Below, piece by piece: positions 56,031-64,000 of a stretch of DNA of 64,000 bases. Source of the DNA: Streptomyces sp. A012304 (GTDB lineage: Bacteria > Actinomycetota > Actinomycetes > Streptomycetales > Streptomycetaceae); the NCBI RefSeq assembly GCF_026008495.1, contig NZ_BQUN01000012.1, forward strand, positions 122,452 to 186,451, given 5' to 3'. The translations under genes were made by a program, and so were the position numbers. The stretch's first letter is position 1, and each line of letters begins with the position of its first letter. The notes beneath the pieces are model-generated. The model made no database searches. It was not told where the DNA came from and was given only the letters and a program-made list of their open reading frames with translations.

Positions 56031-56053
56031 GTTTTGTCGAGGACCCACAAAAC
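56031..56053. promoter_or_regulatory. inverted repeat before fabD, probable FasR site
   Basis: GTTTTGT at 56031-56037 is exactly complementary to ACAAAAC at 56047-56053 with 9 bp between. It begins right after the fasR stop and lies 66 bp before the fabD start. In this GC-rich context the A/T-rich palindrome is conspicuous, and it is the best operator candidate for the PucR-type protein encoded just upstream. Confidence 0.55.
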
Positions 56054-56118
56054 CCCCTGCCGTTCTTCGTCCCTGTCCCCACGGGCGGCCGTGGCCGCCC
56101 TCAAGAGAGAGTGTGAGA

Positions 56119-57042
56119 GTGCTCGTACTCGTCGCTCCCGGCCAGGGCGCCCAGACGCCCGGCTTCCTGACCCCCTGGCTCGAACTGCCCGGTGCCACCG
56201 ACCGCGTGGCCGCCTGGTCGGACGCCATCGGCCTGGACCTCGCCCACTACGGCACGCAGGCCGACGCGGACGCCATCCGCGACACCGCGGTGGCCCAGCC
56301 GCTGCTGGTCGCGGCCGGACTGCTGTCCGCCTCGGCACTCGGTGACATCGCGGACATCGCGCCCGGCGCCGTCGCGGGGCACAGCGTCGGTGAGATCACC
56401 GCCGCCGCCTTCGCGGGCGTCCTCGACGACACCGCGGCGCTGACCCTGGTCCGCACCCGGGGCCTGGCGATGGCCGAGGCCGCCGCGATCACCGAGACCG
56501 GCATGTCGGCGCTGCTCGGCGGCGACCCGGAGGTCTCCGTCGCGCACCTGGAGAAGCTGGGCCTGACCCCGGCGAACATCAACGGCGCGGGGCAGATCGT
56601 CGCCGCCGGCACGCTCGAACAGCTCACCGCGCTGAACGAGGACAAGCCCGAGGGCGTCCGCAAGGTCGTCGCGCTCAAGGTCGCCGGCGCCTTCCACACC
56701 CACCACATGGCCCCCGCGGTCGAGACGCTGGCCGGCGCCGCCAAGGAGCTCACGCCCGCCGACCCGGCCGTCACGTACGTCTCCAACAAGGACGGGCAGA
56801 CCGTCGCCACCGGCTCCGAGGTGCTGGAGCGGCTCGTCGGGCAGGTCGCCAACCCGGTCCGCTGGGACCTGTGCATGGAGACCTTCAAGGAGCTCGGTGT
56901 CACCGCGCTGATCGAGGTGTGCCCCGGCGGCACGCTCACCGGTCTCGCCAAGCGCGCCCTGCCCGGCGTGAAGACGCTCGCGCTGAAGACCCCCGACGAT
57001 CTCGACGCGGCCCGCGAGGTCATCGCCGAGCACACTGCCTGA
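56119..57042 (+). CDS. fabD: malonyl-CoA:ACP transacylase
   Basis: The 307-residue enzyme moves malonyl from CoA to acyl carrier protein. It has VAPGQGAQTPG at the start, the catalytic Ser89 in GHSVGE, and His193 in GAFHTHHM. In Streptomyces the same protein can also serve polyketide synthases. The GTG at 56119 gives the usual start MLVLVAPGQG; a GTG two codons earlier is possible. It is the first gene of the fab operon and lies 16 bp before fabH. Confidence 0.95.
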   Translation: MLVLVAPGQGAQTPGFLTPWLELPGATDRVAAWSDAIGLDLAHYGTQADADAIRDTAVAQPLLVAAGLLSASALGDIADIAPGAVAGHSVGEITAAAFAGVLDDTAALTLVRTRGLAMAEAAAITETGMSALLGGDPEVSVAHLEKLGLTPANINGAGQIVAAGTLEQLTALNEDKPEGVRKVVALKVAGAFHTHHMAPAVETLAGAAKELTPADPAVTYVSNKDGQTVATGSEVLERLVGQVANPVRWDLCMETFKELGVTALIEVCPGGTLTGLAKRALPGVKTLALKTPDDLDAAREVIAEHTA

Positions 57043-57058
57043 CAAGGAGCCGACGATC

Positions 57059-58060
57059 ATGCCGAAGATCAAGCCCAGCAAGGGCGCCCCGTACGCGCGC
57101 ATCCTCGGCGTGGGCGGCTACCGCCCCACCCGTGTGGTGCCCAACGAGGTGATCCTCGAGACGATCGACTCGTCCGACGAGTGGATCCGCTCGCGCTCCG
57201 GCATCGAGACGCGGCACTGGGCGAACGACGAGGAGACCGTCGCCGCCATGTCGATCGAGGCGGCGGGCAAGGCGATCGCGGACGCCGGGATCACCGCCGA
57301 GCAGGTCGGCGCGGTGGTCGTGTCGACCGTCTCGCACTTCAAGCAGACCCCGGCCGTCGCCACCGAGATCGCCGACAAGCTCGGCACGGCCAAGGCCGCC
57401 GCCTTCGACATCTCGGCCGGCTGCGCGGGCTTCGGCTACGGCCTGACCCTCGCCAAGGGCATGGTCGTGGAGGGATCCGCCGAGTACGTGCTGGTCATCG
57501 GCGTGGAGCGGCTGTCGGACCTGACCGACCTGGAGGACCGGGCGACGGCCTTCCTGTTCGGTGACGGCGCGGGCGCGGTCGTGGTCGGCCCGGCCAACGA
57601 GCCGGGGATCGGCCCGACGGTCTGGGGCTCCGAGGGCGACAAGTCGGAGACCATCAAGCAGACCGTGCCGTGGACGGACTACCGCGACGGCGACGTCGCC
57701 CGCTTCCCCGCCATCACGCAGGAGGGCCAGGCGGTCTTCCGCTGGGCCGTGTTCGAGATGGCGAAGGTCGCCAAGGAGGCGCTGGACGCGGCCGGCATCA
57801 CCGCGGCCGACCTGGACGTCTTCATCCCGCACCAGGCCAACGAGCGGATCATCGACTCGATGGTGAAGACTCTCAAGCTGCCGGAGTCCGTCACGGTCGC
57901 CCGTGACGTACGCACCACCGGCAACACCTCGGCCGCCTCGATCCCGCTCGCGATGGAGCGGCTCCTGGCGACCGGCGAGGCGAAGAGCGGCGACACCGCG
58001 CTCGTCATCGGATTCGGGGCGGGTCTCGTGTACGCCGCGACGGTCGTTACCCTCCCCTAG
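57059..58060 (+). CDS. fabH: beta-ketoacyl-ACP synthase III
   Basis: The 333-residue enzyme condenses an acyl-CoA starter with malonyl-ACP to begin fatty acid synthesis. The triad is Cys122 (DISAGCAGF), His258 (IPHQAN) and Asn289 (TTGNTSAAS). In Streptomyces FabH prefers branched starters, which gives the iso/anteiso lipids. AAGGAG precedes the ATG. It is part of the operon fabD-fabH-acpP-fabF. Confidence 0.96.
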   Translation: MPKIKPSKGAPYARILGVGGYRPTRVVPNEVILETIDSSDEWIRSRSGIETRHWANDEETVAAMSIEAAGKAIADAGITAEQVGAVVVSTVSHFKQTPAVATEIADKLGTAKAAAFDISAGCAGFGYGLTLAKGMVVEGSAEYVLVIGVERLSDLTDLEDRATAFLFGDGAGAVVVGPANEPGIGPTVWGSEGDKSETIKQTVPWTDYRDGDVARFPAITQEGQAVFRWAVFEMAKVAKEALDAAGITAADLDVFIPHQANERIIDSMVKTLKLPESVTVARDVRTTGNTSAASIPLAMERLLATGEAKSGDTALVIGFGAGLVYAATVVTLP

Positions 58061-58176
58061 GCACTCCGTGCCGGATCATGCGGTCGACGCGGGGTCCGAC
58101 GCGGGAAACGCAGCACCACCTGCCGCTGACGCGGCGGGCGCCACACCCTCTGGAACGAAAACGAAGGAGCGCCAAG

Positions 58177-58425
58177 ATGGCCGCCACTCAGGAAGAGATC
58201 GTCGCCGGTCTCGCCGACATCGTGAACGAGATCGCCGGCATCCCGGTTGAGGACGTCCAGCTGGACAAGTCCTTCACCGACGACCTGGACGTCGACTCGC
58301 TGTCCATGGTCGAGGTCGTCGTCGCCGCCGAGGAGCGCTTCGACGTCAAGATCCCCGACGAGGACGTCAAGAACCTCAAGACGGTCGGCGACGCGACCGA
58401 CTACATCCTCAAGCACCAGGCCTGA
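58177..58425 (+). CDS. acpP: acyl carrier protein
   Basis: The 82-residue acidic four-helix protein carries the phosphopantetheine site Ser41 in DVDSLSMVEVV. It holds growing chains for all fatty acid enzymes. The start at 58177 has AAGGAG upstream. It lies 116 bp after fabH and 83 bp before fabF in one operon. Confidence 0.97.
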   Translation: MAATQEEIVAGLADIVNEIAGIPVEDVQLDKSFTDDLDVDSLSMVEVVVAAEERFDVKIPDEDVKNLKTVGDATDYILKHQA

Positions 58426-58508
58426 GCCCCTGCTTGGGCCGGACGCTGACCGGCCCCGCCACCCGGCGGTGGCGCCGCTGAATCCCGATCGTTGGAGAAA
58501 GAATTCCC

Positions 58509-59780
58509 GTGAGCCCGACCAATCGCACCGTGGTCGTCACCGGTATCGGCGCAACCACACCGCTGGGTGGCGACGCAGCCTCTACCTGGGAGGGTCTGGT
58601 CGCCGGCAAGTCCGGTGTCAAGGCCCTGGAGCAGGAGTGGGCGGCCGAGCAGGCCGTCCGTATCGCGGCACCGGTGGCCGTGGAGCCGACCGAGGTCATC
58701 CCGCGGCCGCAGGCCCGCAAGCTGGACCGCTCGGCGCAGTTCGCGCTGATCGCGGCTCAGGAGGCGTGGAAGGACGCCGGTTTCGACGGCCGGGCCGGTG
58801 AGGACGGCAGCGTCGACCCGGACCGGCTCGGCGCGGTCATCGCCTCCGGCATCGGTGGTGTGACCACCCTTCTCGACCAGTACGACGTGCTGAAGGAGAA
58901 GGGCGTCCGCCGGGTCTCCCCGCACACCGTGCCCATGCTGATGCCGAACAGCCCCTCCGCCAACGTGGGTCTGCTCGTCGGTGCCCGCGCGGGCGTGCAC
59001 ACGCCGGTCTCGGCGTGCGCGTCGGGTGCCGAGGCCATCGGCTACGCCATCGAGATGATCCGTACCGGCCGCGCCGACGTGGTCGTCGCCGGTGGTACGG
59101 AGGCGGCGATCCACCCGCTGCCCATCGCCGCGTTCGGCAACATGATGGCGATGTCCAAGAACAACGACGACCCGCAGGGCGCCTCCCGTCCCTACGACAC
59201 CGCCCGCGACGGCTTCGTCATGGGTGAGGGTGCCGGCGTGATCGTCCTGGAGTCCGCCGAGCACGCCGCCAAGCGCGGGGCCCGTGTCTACGCGGAGGCG
59301 GTCGGGCAGGGCATCTCCGCCGACGGCCACGACATCGTGCAGCCGGAGCCCGAGGGCCGTGGCATCTCGCACGCCCTGCAGAACCTGCTGGAGCGCACCG
59401 ACCTGGACCCGGCGGAGATCGTGCACGTCAACGCGCACGCGACGTCGACGCCGGCCGGTGACGTGGCCGAGCTGAAGGCACTGCGCAAGGTCTTCGGCGA
59501 CGACGCCGACCACATCGCGGTCTCGGCGACCAAGTCGATGACCGGTCACCTGCTCGGTGGCGCGGGCGGTGTCGAGACCGTCGCGACGGTGCTGGCGCTG
59601 TACCACCGGGTGGCTCCGCCGACCATCAACGTCGACAACCTCGACCCCGAGGCCGAGGCGAACGCGGACATCGTGCGGGGCGAGGCGCGCAAGCTGCCCG
59701 TCGAGGGCCGTATCGCCGCGCTCAACGACTCGTTCGGGTTCGGCGGTCACAACGTCGTGCTGGCGTTCCGGACGGTCTGA
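58509..59780 (+). CDS. fabF: beta-ketoacyl-ACP synthase II
   Basis: The 423-residue elongating condensing enzyme has the triad Cys170 (VSACASGA), His310 (NAHATSTP) and His347 (MTGHLLGGAGG), and ends FGFGGHNVVLAF. It extends acyl-ACP with malonyl-ACP. The GTG at 58509 has GGAG further upstream. It is the last gene of the fab operon, with a strong terminator 18 bp after its stop. Confidence 0.97.
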   Translation: MSPTNRTVVVTGIGATTPLGGDAASTWEGLVAGKSGVKALEQEWAAEQAVRIAAPVAVEPTEVIPRPQARKLDRSAQFALIAAQEAWKDAGFDGRAGEDGSVDPDRLGAVIASGIGGVTTLLDQYDVLKEKGVRRVSPHTVPMLMPNSPSANVGLLVGARAGVHTPVSACASGAEAIGYAIEMIRTGRADVVVAGGTEAAIHPLPIAAFGNMMAMSKNNDDPQGASRPYDTARDGFVMGEGAGVIVLESAEHAAKRGARVYAEAVGQGISADGHDIVQPEPEGRGISHALQNLLERTDLDPAEIVHVNAHATSTPAGDVAELKALRKVFGDDADHIAVSATKSMTGHLLGGAGGVETVATVLALYHRVAPPTINVDNLDPEAEANADIVRGEARKLPVEGRIAALNDSFGFGGHNVVLAFRTV

Positions 59781-59797
59781 CGGACGGCGAGAACGTG

Positions 59798-59827
59798 AAG
59801 GGCCCCCACCGCGAGGTGGGGGCCCTT
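59798..59827 (+). terminator. fab operon terminator
   Basis: A 13-bp perfect stem (59798-59810 with 59815-59827) with a 4-base GCGA loop ends in TTTTC. It lies 18 bp after the fabF stop and can also end the convergent DUF3145 transcript. Confidence 0.88.
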
Positions 59828-59865
59828 TTCATGCCGCGGGGCCGGGCCATGTGCCGGACCACCTG

Positions 59866-60360
59866 TCAGACCACCTGGTGCAGCCAGCGCACCGGCGCGC
59901 CCTCGCCCGCGTACCGGAACGGCTCCAGTTCGTCGTCCCAGGGCTTGCCGAGGAGCTTGGACAGCTCGGCCTCCAGGTCGCTCTCGCCGCGCTGGCTGCG
60001 CAGCAGGGCCGCGCGCAGGCGGTCCTCGGGGATGAGGATGTCGCCGTGGATGCCGGTGACGGCGTGGAAGATGCCGAGGTCGGGGGTGCAGCTGTAGCGC
60101 TCGCCCTCGGCGGTGGCGCAGGGTTCGGCGGTGACCTCGAAGCGCAGCAGGTGCCAGCCGCGCAGGGCGGAGGCGAGTTTGGAGGCGGTGCCGGCCTGGC
60201 CCTGCCAGGAGAACTCCGAACGCCAGGTGCCGGGGGCGGCGGGCTGCCGGATCCAGTCGAGGTTGACGCGCGTGCCGAGCACCCCGGCGACGGCCCACTC
60301 GACGTGCGGGCACATCGCGCGCGGCGCGGAGTGCACGTACAGAACTCCACGTGTCGTCAC
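59866..60360 (-). CDS. DUF3145 protein
   Basis: The 164-residue protein starts MTTRGVLYVHSAPRAMCPHVEWAV and contains FEVTAEPC, GILIPEDRL-like and WLHQVV, the DUF3145 signature, limited to actinobacteria. It sits beside the fab operon in convergent orientation as in other Streptomyces. No catalytic motif or membrane helix is seen. The GTG start has GGAGG at 6 bp. Confidence 0.88.
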   Translation of the reverse strand: MTTRGVLYVHSAPRAMCPHVEWAVAGVLGTRVNLDWIRQPAAPGTWRSEFSWQGQAGTASKLASALRGWHLLRFEVTAEPCATAEGERYSCTPDLGIFHAVTGIHGDILIPEDRLRAALLRSQRGESDLEAELSKLLGKPWDDELEPFRYAGEGAPVRWLHQVV

Positions 60361-60637
60361 CGGGACCTCCGGGCAGAGCGGGACAGGCTTGCAGGCTGGC
60401 ATGGCGGCGGTGGCGGGGCAGCCGCGTTGATGGCGAGGCTACCGTGCGACGGCGCAAGGAGTGTGACGTACCGTCGGTCCCGGTGCCGCGAAACGCCCGC
60501 CATTCACCCGGCAGGACGCCTGTGCGGGCGCGTTCAGTTGCTTCTTGTGGGACTCGGGAACTCCCGCACGTTGTCATGGGTGGGCCGGCGACTCGTCCGG
60601 CCGGGGGCATGCCGGACGACCGAGGGGACACCAGGGG

Positions 60638-61531
60638 ATGCGGAAGCGAAGCCACGGTTCGCGGGCGGTCGTCGCCGTGACGGCGGCCGCCGTGCTGGGC
60701 GCGGCCGGCTGTGACGTCCTGGGCGGGGAGGAACCGCAGTCGTCGGGCTCGCGGGCGCCGCGGCCGTCGCCGTCGCCGACCCCGGTGTGGGACAGCAGCC
60801 CGGCCTCCATCGCCGCGGTGGGCGACTCCATCACCCGCGGCTTCGACGCCTGCTCGATCCTGTCGGACTGCCCGGAGGTGTCCTGGGCGACCGGCGGCAG
60901 CGCCGAGGTGAAGAGTCTGGCGGTACGGCTGCTGGGCGCGTCGAAGGCGGCGACGCACAGCTGGAACCACGCGGTGACCGGTTCGCGGATGGCGGACCTG
61001 GCGGCGCAGATGACGCGGGCCGCGGCACACGGACCGGAGCTGGTGACGGTGATGGCGGGGGCCAATGACGCCTGCCGGGACTCCACCGACGCGATGACGT
61101 CGGTGGCGGACTTCCGCACGCAGTTCGAGGCGGCGATGCGCACGCTGCGCCGGGCCGCGCCGAAGACGCAGGTGTATGTGGCGAGCGTGCCGAACCTGAA
61201 GCGGCTGTGGTCGCAGGGGCGGACCAATGTGCTGGGCAAGCAGGTGTGGAAGCTGGGCATCTGCCCGTCGATGCTGGGCGACGCGGACGCGCTGGACCCG
61301 GCGGCGAACCTGCGGCGCGAGACGGTGCGCAAGCGGGTGGAGGACTACAACACCGTGTTGAAGGAGGTCTGCGCCAAGGACCTGCGGTGCCGTTTCGACG
61401 GCGGGGCGGTGTACCAGTACCGGTTCGGCACGGACCAGTTGAGCCAGTGGGACTGGTTCCACCCGAGCAAGGACGGGCAGGCCCGGCTGGCCGAGATCGC
61501 CTACCGGAAGATCACCGCCAGAACCGCGTGA
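60638..61531 (+). CDS. lipoprotein SGNH/GDSL hydrolase
   Basis: The 297-residue protein has a lipoprotein signal peptide with lipobox LGAAGC, a Ser/Pro linker, and an SGNH esterase domain: block I AAVGDSITRG (Ser), block III AGANDAC (Gly/Asn), and block V DWFHPSKDG (Asp-x-x-His). Four further Cys may form disulfides. It should be an outside-facing lipase/esterase or wall acetylesterase. The aldose 1-epimerase gene starts 15 bp after its stop and may be co-transcribed. Confidence 0.9.
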   Translation: MRKRSHGSRAVVAVTAAAVLGAAGCDVLGGEEPQSSGSRAPRPSPSPTPVWDSSPASIAAVGDSITRGFDACSILSDCPEVSWATGGSAEVKSLAVRLLGASKAATHSWNHAVTGSRMADLAAQMTRAAAHGPELVTVMAGANDACRDSTDAMTSVADFRTQFEAAMRTLRRAAPKTQVYVASVPNLKRLWSQGRTNVLGKQVWKLGICPSMLGDADALDPAANLRRETVRKRVEDYNTVLKEVCAKDLRCRFDGGAVYQYRFGTDQLSQWDWFHPSKDGQARLAEIAYRKITARTA

Positions 61532-61546
61532 CTTAGGGTTCCGCTC

Positions 61547-62518
61547 ATGGGCGAACACTTCGGCACACTTTCCGACGGCACCCCGGTGCACCGCTGGACC
61601 CTGGAGCGGGCGGGCGTACGGGTGCGGGTCCTGTCGTACGGCGGGATCGTGCAGTCGGTGGAGATCCCTGACCGTGACGGGGGCACGGCGGACGTGGTGC
61701 TGGGGTTCGCGGATCTGGACGGCTATGTCGGGCATCCGGAGCCCTACGTCGGGGCGCTGATCGGCCGCTACGCCAACCGGATCGCCCACGCCCGTTTCGA
61801 CCTGGACGGGGTGACCCGCCCGCTCGCGCCGAACAACGCGCCCAACTCGCTGCACGGCGGCGAGCGGGGCTTCGACAAGCGGGTGTGGGACGTGGAGCCG
61901 GTCGCGCACGGGCTGCGGCTGAGCCGGGTCAGTCCGGACGGCGAGGAGGGCTTCCCGGGCCGGCTGGAGGTCTCGGCGACCTACACGCTGGAGGAGTCGG
62001 GTGCGCTGCGGATCGCCTACGAGGCGGTGACGGACGCGCCGACGGTGGTGAACCTGACGAACCACACGTACTGGAACCTCGCGGGCTCGGGCGGCGCGGG
62101 CGGTCACGAGCTGCGGCTGGCCGCCTCCCGGTACACGCCGGTCGACGCCGACCTGATCCCGACCGGTGAGCTCGCGCCGGTCGCCGGCACCCGCTTCGAC
62201 TTCCGCACGGCCCGCGCGGTCGGCGCGGGCTACGACCACAACTTCGTGCTCGACAAGGGCGTCACGGACGCGCCCGTGGAGGTCGCGGAGCTGCACGACC
62301 CGGTCTCCGGGCGGGTGCTGACGGTGGCGACGACCGAGCCGGGCGTCCAGGTGTACACCGCCGACCACCTGGGTGAGCCCTTCGGTCCCGGGGCCGGCGT
62401 CGCGCTGGAGACCCAGCACTTCCCGGACTCCCCGAACCGCCCGGACTTCCCGGGCACCGTGCTCAGGCCGGGCGCGGTGTACCGGTCGGAGACGGTGTAC
62501 GGCTTCTCGGCGCGGTAG
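61547..62518 (+). CDS. aldose 1-epimerase (galactose mutarotase family)
   Basis: The 323-residue enzyme has the GalM-type motifs ALIGRYANRIAHARF, NSLHGGERGFDKRVWDV (catalytic His), LTNHTYWNLAG (second His) and YDHNFVL, plus the C-terminal ETQHFPDSPN with the catalytic Glu. It interconverts alpha and beta sugar anomers, probably in the cytoplasm. The start is 15 bp beyond the lipoprotein gene. A bidirectional hairpin follows. Confidence 0.95.
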   Translation: MGEHFGTLSDGTPVHRWTLERAGVRVRVLSYGGIVQSVEIPDRDGGTADVVLGFADLDGYVGHPEPYVGALIGRYANRIAHARFDLDGVTRPLAPNNAPNSLHGGERGFDKRVWDVEPVAHGLRLSRVSPDGEEGFPGRLEVSATYTLEESGALRIAYEAVTDAPTVVNLTNHTYWNLAGSGGAGGHELRLAASRYTPVDADLIPTGELAPVAGTRFDFRTARAVGAGYDHNFVLDKGVTDAPVEVAELHDPVSGRVLTVATTEPGVQVYTADHLGEPFGPGAGVALETQHFPDSPNRPDFPGTVLRPGAVYRSETVYGFSAR

Positions 62519-62542
62519 GGGCGCGGCGCGCGGGAACGCACG

Positions 62543-62578
62543 AGCCCCGGTCCAGGGGTCAGGTCCCGGACCGGGGCT
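62543..62578. terminator. bidirectional hairpin terminator
   Basis: AGCCCCGGTCC (62543-62553) pairs exactly with GGACCGGGGCT (62568-62578) around a 14-base loop, between the convergent aldose epimerase and RidA genes. Confidence 0.7.
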
Positions 62579-62671
62579 GGTCCTGGCGAGGAGTGCCGTC
62601 TTCGACGTTAATCGTCGCGGCCGTCCTGCGGTCCGGGATCGTCCTACCCACTTGGATTTCGTACGAACCCT

Positions 62672-63079
62672 TCACAAAGAACCGCAGGCCGCCGGGCGGG
62701 GGCCGACCGCCGCGACGACCTCCACCTCCACCAGGGCCTCCGGCCGGAACAGTCGTGGGACCTCGAAGGTCATGCTGGTGGGCGGGGTGCCGGTGAGGAA
62801 CCGCCGGCGTACGGTGCCGTACTCCTCGAGGGCCGTGATGTCGGTCAGGTAGGTCCGGATGTTGATCACGTCCGCGAGGGTCGCCCCATGGGCCCGCAGG
62901 AGGGCGTCGATGGTCTCGAAGACGCCCTGGGTCTGCTCGGCGAGGCCGGCGCCCTCCGCGATCTGACCGGAGAGGAACAACAGGGCGCTGCCGTCGGCGT
63001 GTTCGACGCGGGCGACCTGGGAGTAGTAGGGGCTGAGCGGCTGGGGCGCGGAGGCGGGGCTGTCGACCGTGATCTGCAT
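62672..63079 (-). CDS. RidA family protein
   Basis: The 135-residue protein is a RidA/YjgF-type enamine/imine deaminase or relative: YSQVARVEHADGSALLFLSGQIAEG, TLADVINIRTYLTDITALEEYG, and a C-terminal EVEVVAAV. The Arg that fixes the substrate acid is in NIRTYLTD. It forms trimers and clears reactive enamines. The ATG at 63079 is taken. It diverges from a LysR gene across only 58 bp, so it is probably the regulator's target. Confidence 0.88.
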   Translation of the reverse strand: MQITVDSPASAPQPLSPYYSQVARVEHADGSALLFLSGQIAEGAGLAEQTQGVFETIDALLRAHGATLADVINIRTYLTDITALEEYGTVRRRFLTGTPPTSMTFEVPRLFRPEALVEVEVVAAVGPRPAACGSL

Positions 63080-63137
63080 GGCGTCGACGCTAGGACGGGC
63101 ACTCCGGTGCGACAAGCGAATGTCTAGCATGGCCGCC

Positions 63138-64000
63138 ATGCATGATCCGCATACCGCGCCCGATGTCTCCTCGGTCTGGCTGCGCGCCTTCCTGGAGGTG
63201 GCCCGCCACGGTTCGTTCACGGTCGCCGCGCGGACCCTGGGCTGGACGCAGTCGGCGGTGTCCCGTCAGATCGCCTCGCTGGAGGCGGCGTTCGGCGGGG
63301 ACCCGCTGTTCGACCGGTTGCCCCGCGGGGTGCGGCTGACGGAGGCGGGCCGGGTGCTGGTGCCGTACGCGGAGTCGGTCGCGCAGGCGCTGGGCGGGGC
63401 TCGGCGGGAGCTGGCCGCGCTGCGCGAGGGGACGGGCGGCCGGCTGCGGTTCGGAGCGTTCGCCACGGCGGACGCGGCGCTGGTGCCGCGGGCGCTGGCC
63501 GCCTTCCGGGCCCGCCGTCCCGGGGTCCGCGTCACCCGCGAGGAGGGGCTGACCCCCGCCCTGCTGGACCGGCTGGCCGACGGCCACCTCGATGTGGCGG
63601 TGGTATCGACGACGGGCCGCGCCCCGCTGGACTCGTTCGCCCTGCACCACCTGCTCGACGAGTCGCTGTACGTCGCCGTTCCGGCCGGCCATCCCCTCGC
63701 CGGTCTGGCCGGGCCGGTGCGGCTCGGGCGATTCGCCGACGCCGACTGGGTCTCCGGCGGTCCCCGCCCCGAGGGCACCCTGCTCGACGCGGCGCTGCGC
63801 GCGGGCTTCCGGCCGCGGGTGGCGCACGTCGTCGCGGAGTGGACCGCCAAGCAGGGGTACGTGGCCGCCGGCCTCGGCGTCGCCCTGGTCCCGGCCCTCG
63901 CCGCCGCCTCCGTACGCCCGGACGTGGCGCTGCTCCCGGTACGGGACGAGGGGGCACCGGCACGGGCGGTGTACGCGGCGACGGTCCGGGACCGCCCGCC
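63138..64000 (+). CDS. LysR-family transcriptional regulator (3' end missing)
   Basis: The frame is open to the window edge (287 codons). The N-terminal HTH reads WLRAFLEVARHGSFTVAARTLGWTQSAVSRQIASLEAAFGG with the LysR signature, followed by a hinge and a periplasmic-protein-like effector domain (LRFGAFATADAALVPRALAAF). The ATG at 63138 is used; ATG at 63129 is in frame. It lies divergent from RidA, the classical LysR arrangement. No stop is present inside the window. Confidence 0.9.
   Translation, partial: MHDPHTAPDVSSVWLRAFLEVARHGSFTVAARTLGWTQSAVSRQIASLEAAFGGDPLFDRLPRGVRLTEAGRVLVPYAESVAQALGGARRELAALREGTGGRLRFGAFATADAALVPRALAAFRARRPGVRVTREEGLTPALLDRLADGHLDVAVVSTTGRAPLDSFALHHLLDESLYVAVPAGHPLAGLAGPVRLGRFADADWVSGGPRPEGTLLDAALRAGFRPRVAHVVAEWTAKQGYVAAGLGVALVPALAAASVRPDVALLPVRDEGAPARAVYAATVRDRP

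Noticed and set aside
59747..62419. 890-codon minus-strand frame
   Set aside because: It covers DUF3145 in the wrong frame and is antisense to the lipoprotein and epimerase genes; no recognisable domain.

Overview
The window is a stretch of very GC-rich (visibly over 70 %) actinomycete chromosome, almost certainly Streptomyces. The third-position G/C bias, the frequent GTG (and occasional TTG) starts, the long hairpin terminators without U-tracts, the abundance of Streptomyces-type DUF families and the conserved order fasR-fabD-fabH-acpP-fabF all point that way. From memory, the order DUF3052-aceE, the neighbouring ter genes and the fab operon match the core region around SCO2360-SCO2390 of S. 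coelicolor; this was not checked. No prophage, insertion sequence, CRISPR array or biosynthetic megacluster is visible. About 52 protein genes, one tRNA gene, one riboswitch and one clear pseudogene are described.

Left part (1-12.4 kb): a GT87/PAP2 membrane enzyme diverges from a DUF2330 envelope protein across an array of 11-bp repeats. Then come an O-methyltransferase, an FHA-like protein, a DUF1992 protein, a coupled pair of proteins sharing one sequence module, a decayed GNAT acetyltransferase, a 14-TM DHA2 exporter fused to a winged-helix-like domain, a membrane-anchored peptidoglycan-binding protein, a HAD phosphatase, and a TMEM165/GDT1 transporter behind a yybP-ykoY manganese riboswitch.

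Middle-left (12.7-25.4 kb): a secreted HNH nuclease, a PhoD-like phosphatase, an FAD/NAD(P)-binding protein, DoxX and DedA membrane proteins, DUF2277, a ketopantoate-reductase-like enzyme convergent with a GNAT acetyltransferase, a beta-lactamase-fold hydrolase with an ADP-ribosylglycohydrolase, tRNA-Val(TAC), a coiled-coil protein and a DUF4383 protein.

Cell-wall block (25.4-30.3 kb): an amidase_6 protein, a NodB-like deacetylase and a class A penicillin-binding protein, all on the minus strand. The last two carry substitutions at expected catalytic residues.

Ter block (30.8-39.5 kb): HAD phosphatase, a four-domain PRTase-TRSP-StiP-PELOTA protein and an HpcH/HpaI lyase (one operon), then a TerD with a Pro-rich tail, a TerD-like protein, a TerC-family (DUF475) membrane protein and two canonical TerD genes. 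This is a Ter chemical-stress system with an attached biosynthetic module of unknown product, and is the strongest candidate here for poorly described biology.

Central metabolism and transport (39.6-51.3 kb): AhpE-type peroxiredoxin, DUF3052, aceE, a voltage-gated-type K+ channel, a repeat-rich non-coding stretch, a DHA2 exporter divergent from its probable TetR repressor, a DUF1023 hydrolase, a DUF4429/SHOCT protein and a MerR regulator coupled to an aldo/keto reductase.

Right part (51.4-64 kb): a serine hydrolase, a membrane Ser/Thr kinase, a pirin, the fatty-acid synthase operon behind its PucR-type regulator, DUF3145, a GDSL lipoprotein esterase, aldose 1-epimerase, and a RidA protein divergent from a LysR regulator that runs off the end.
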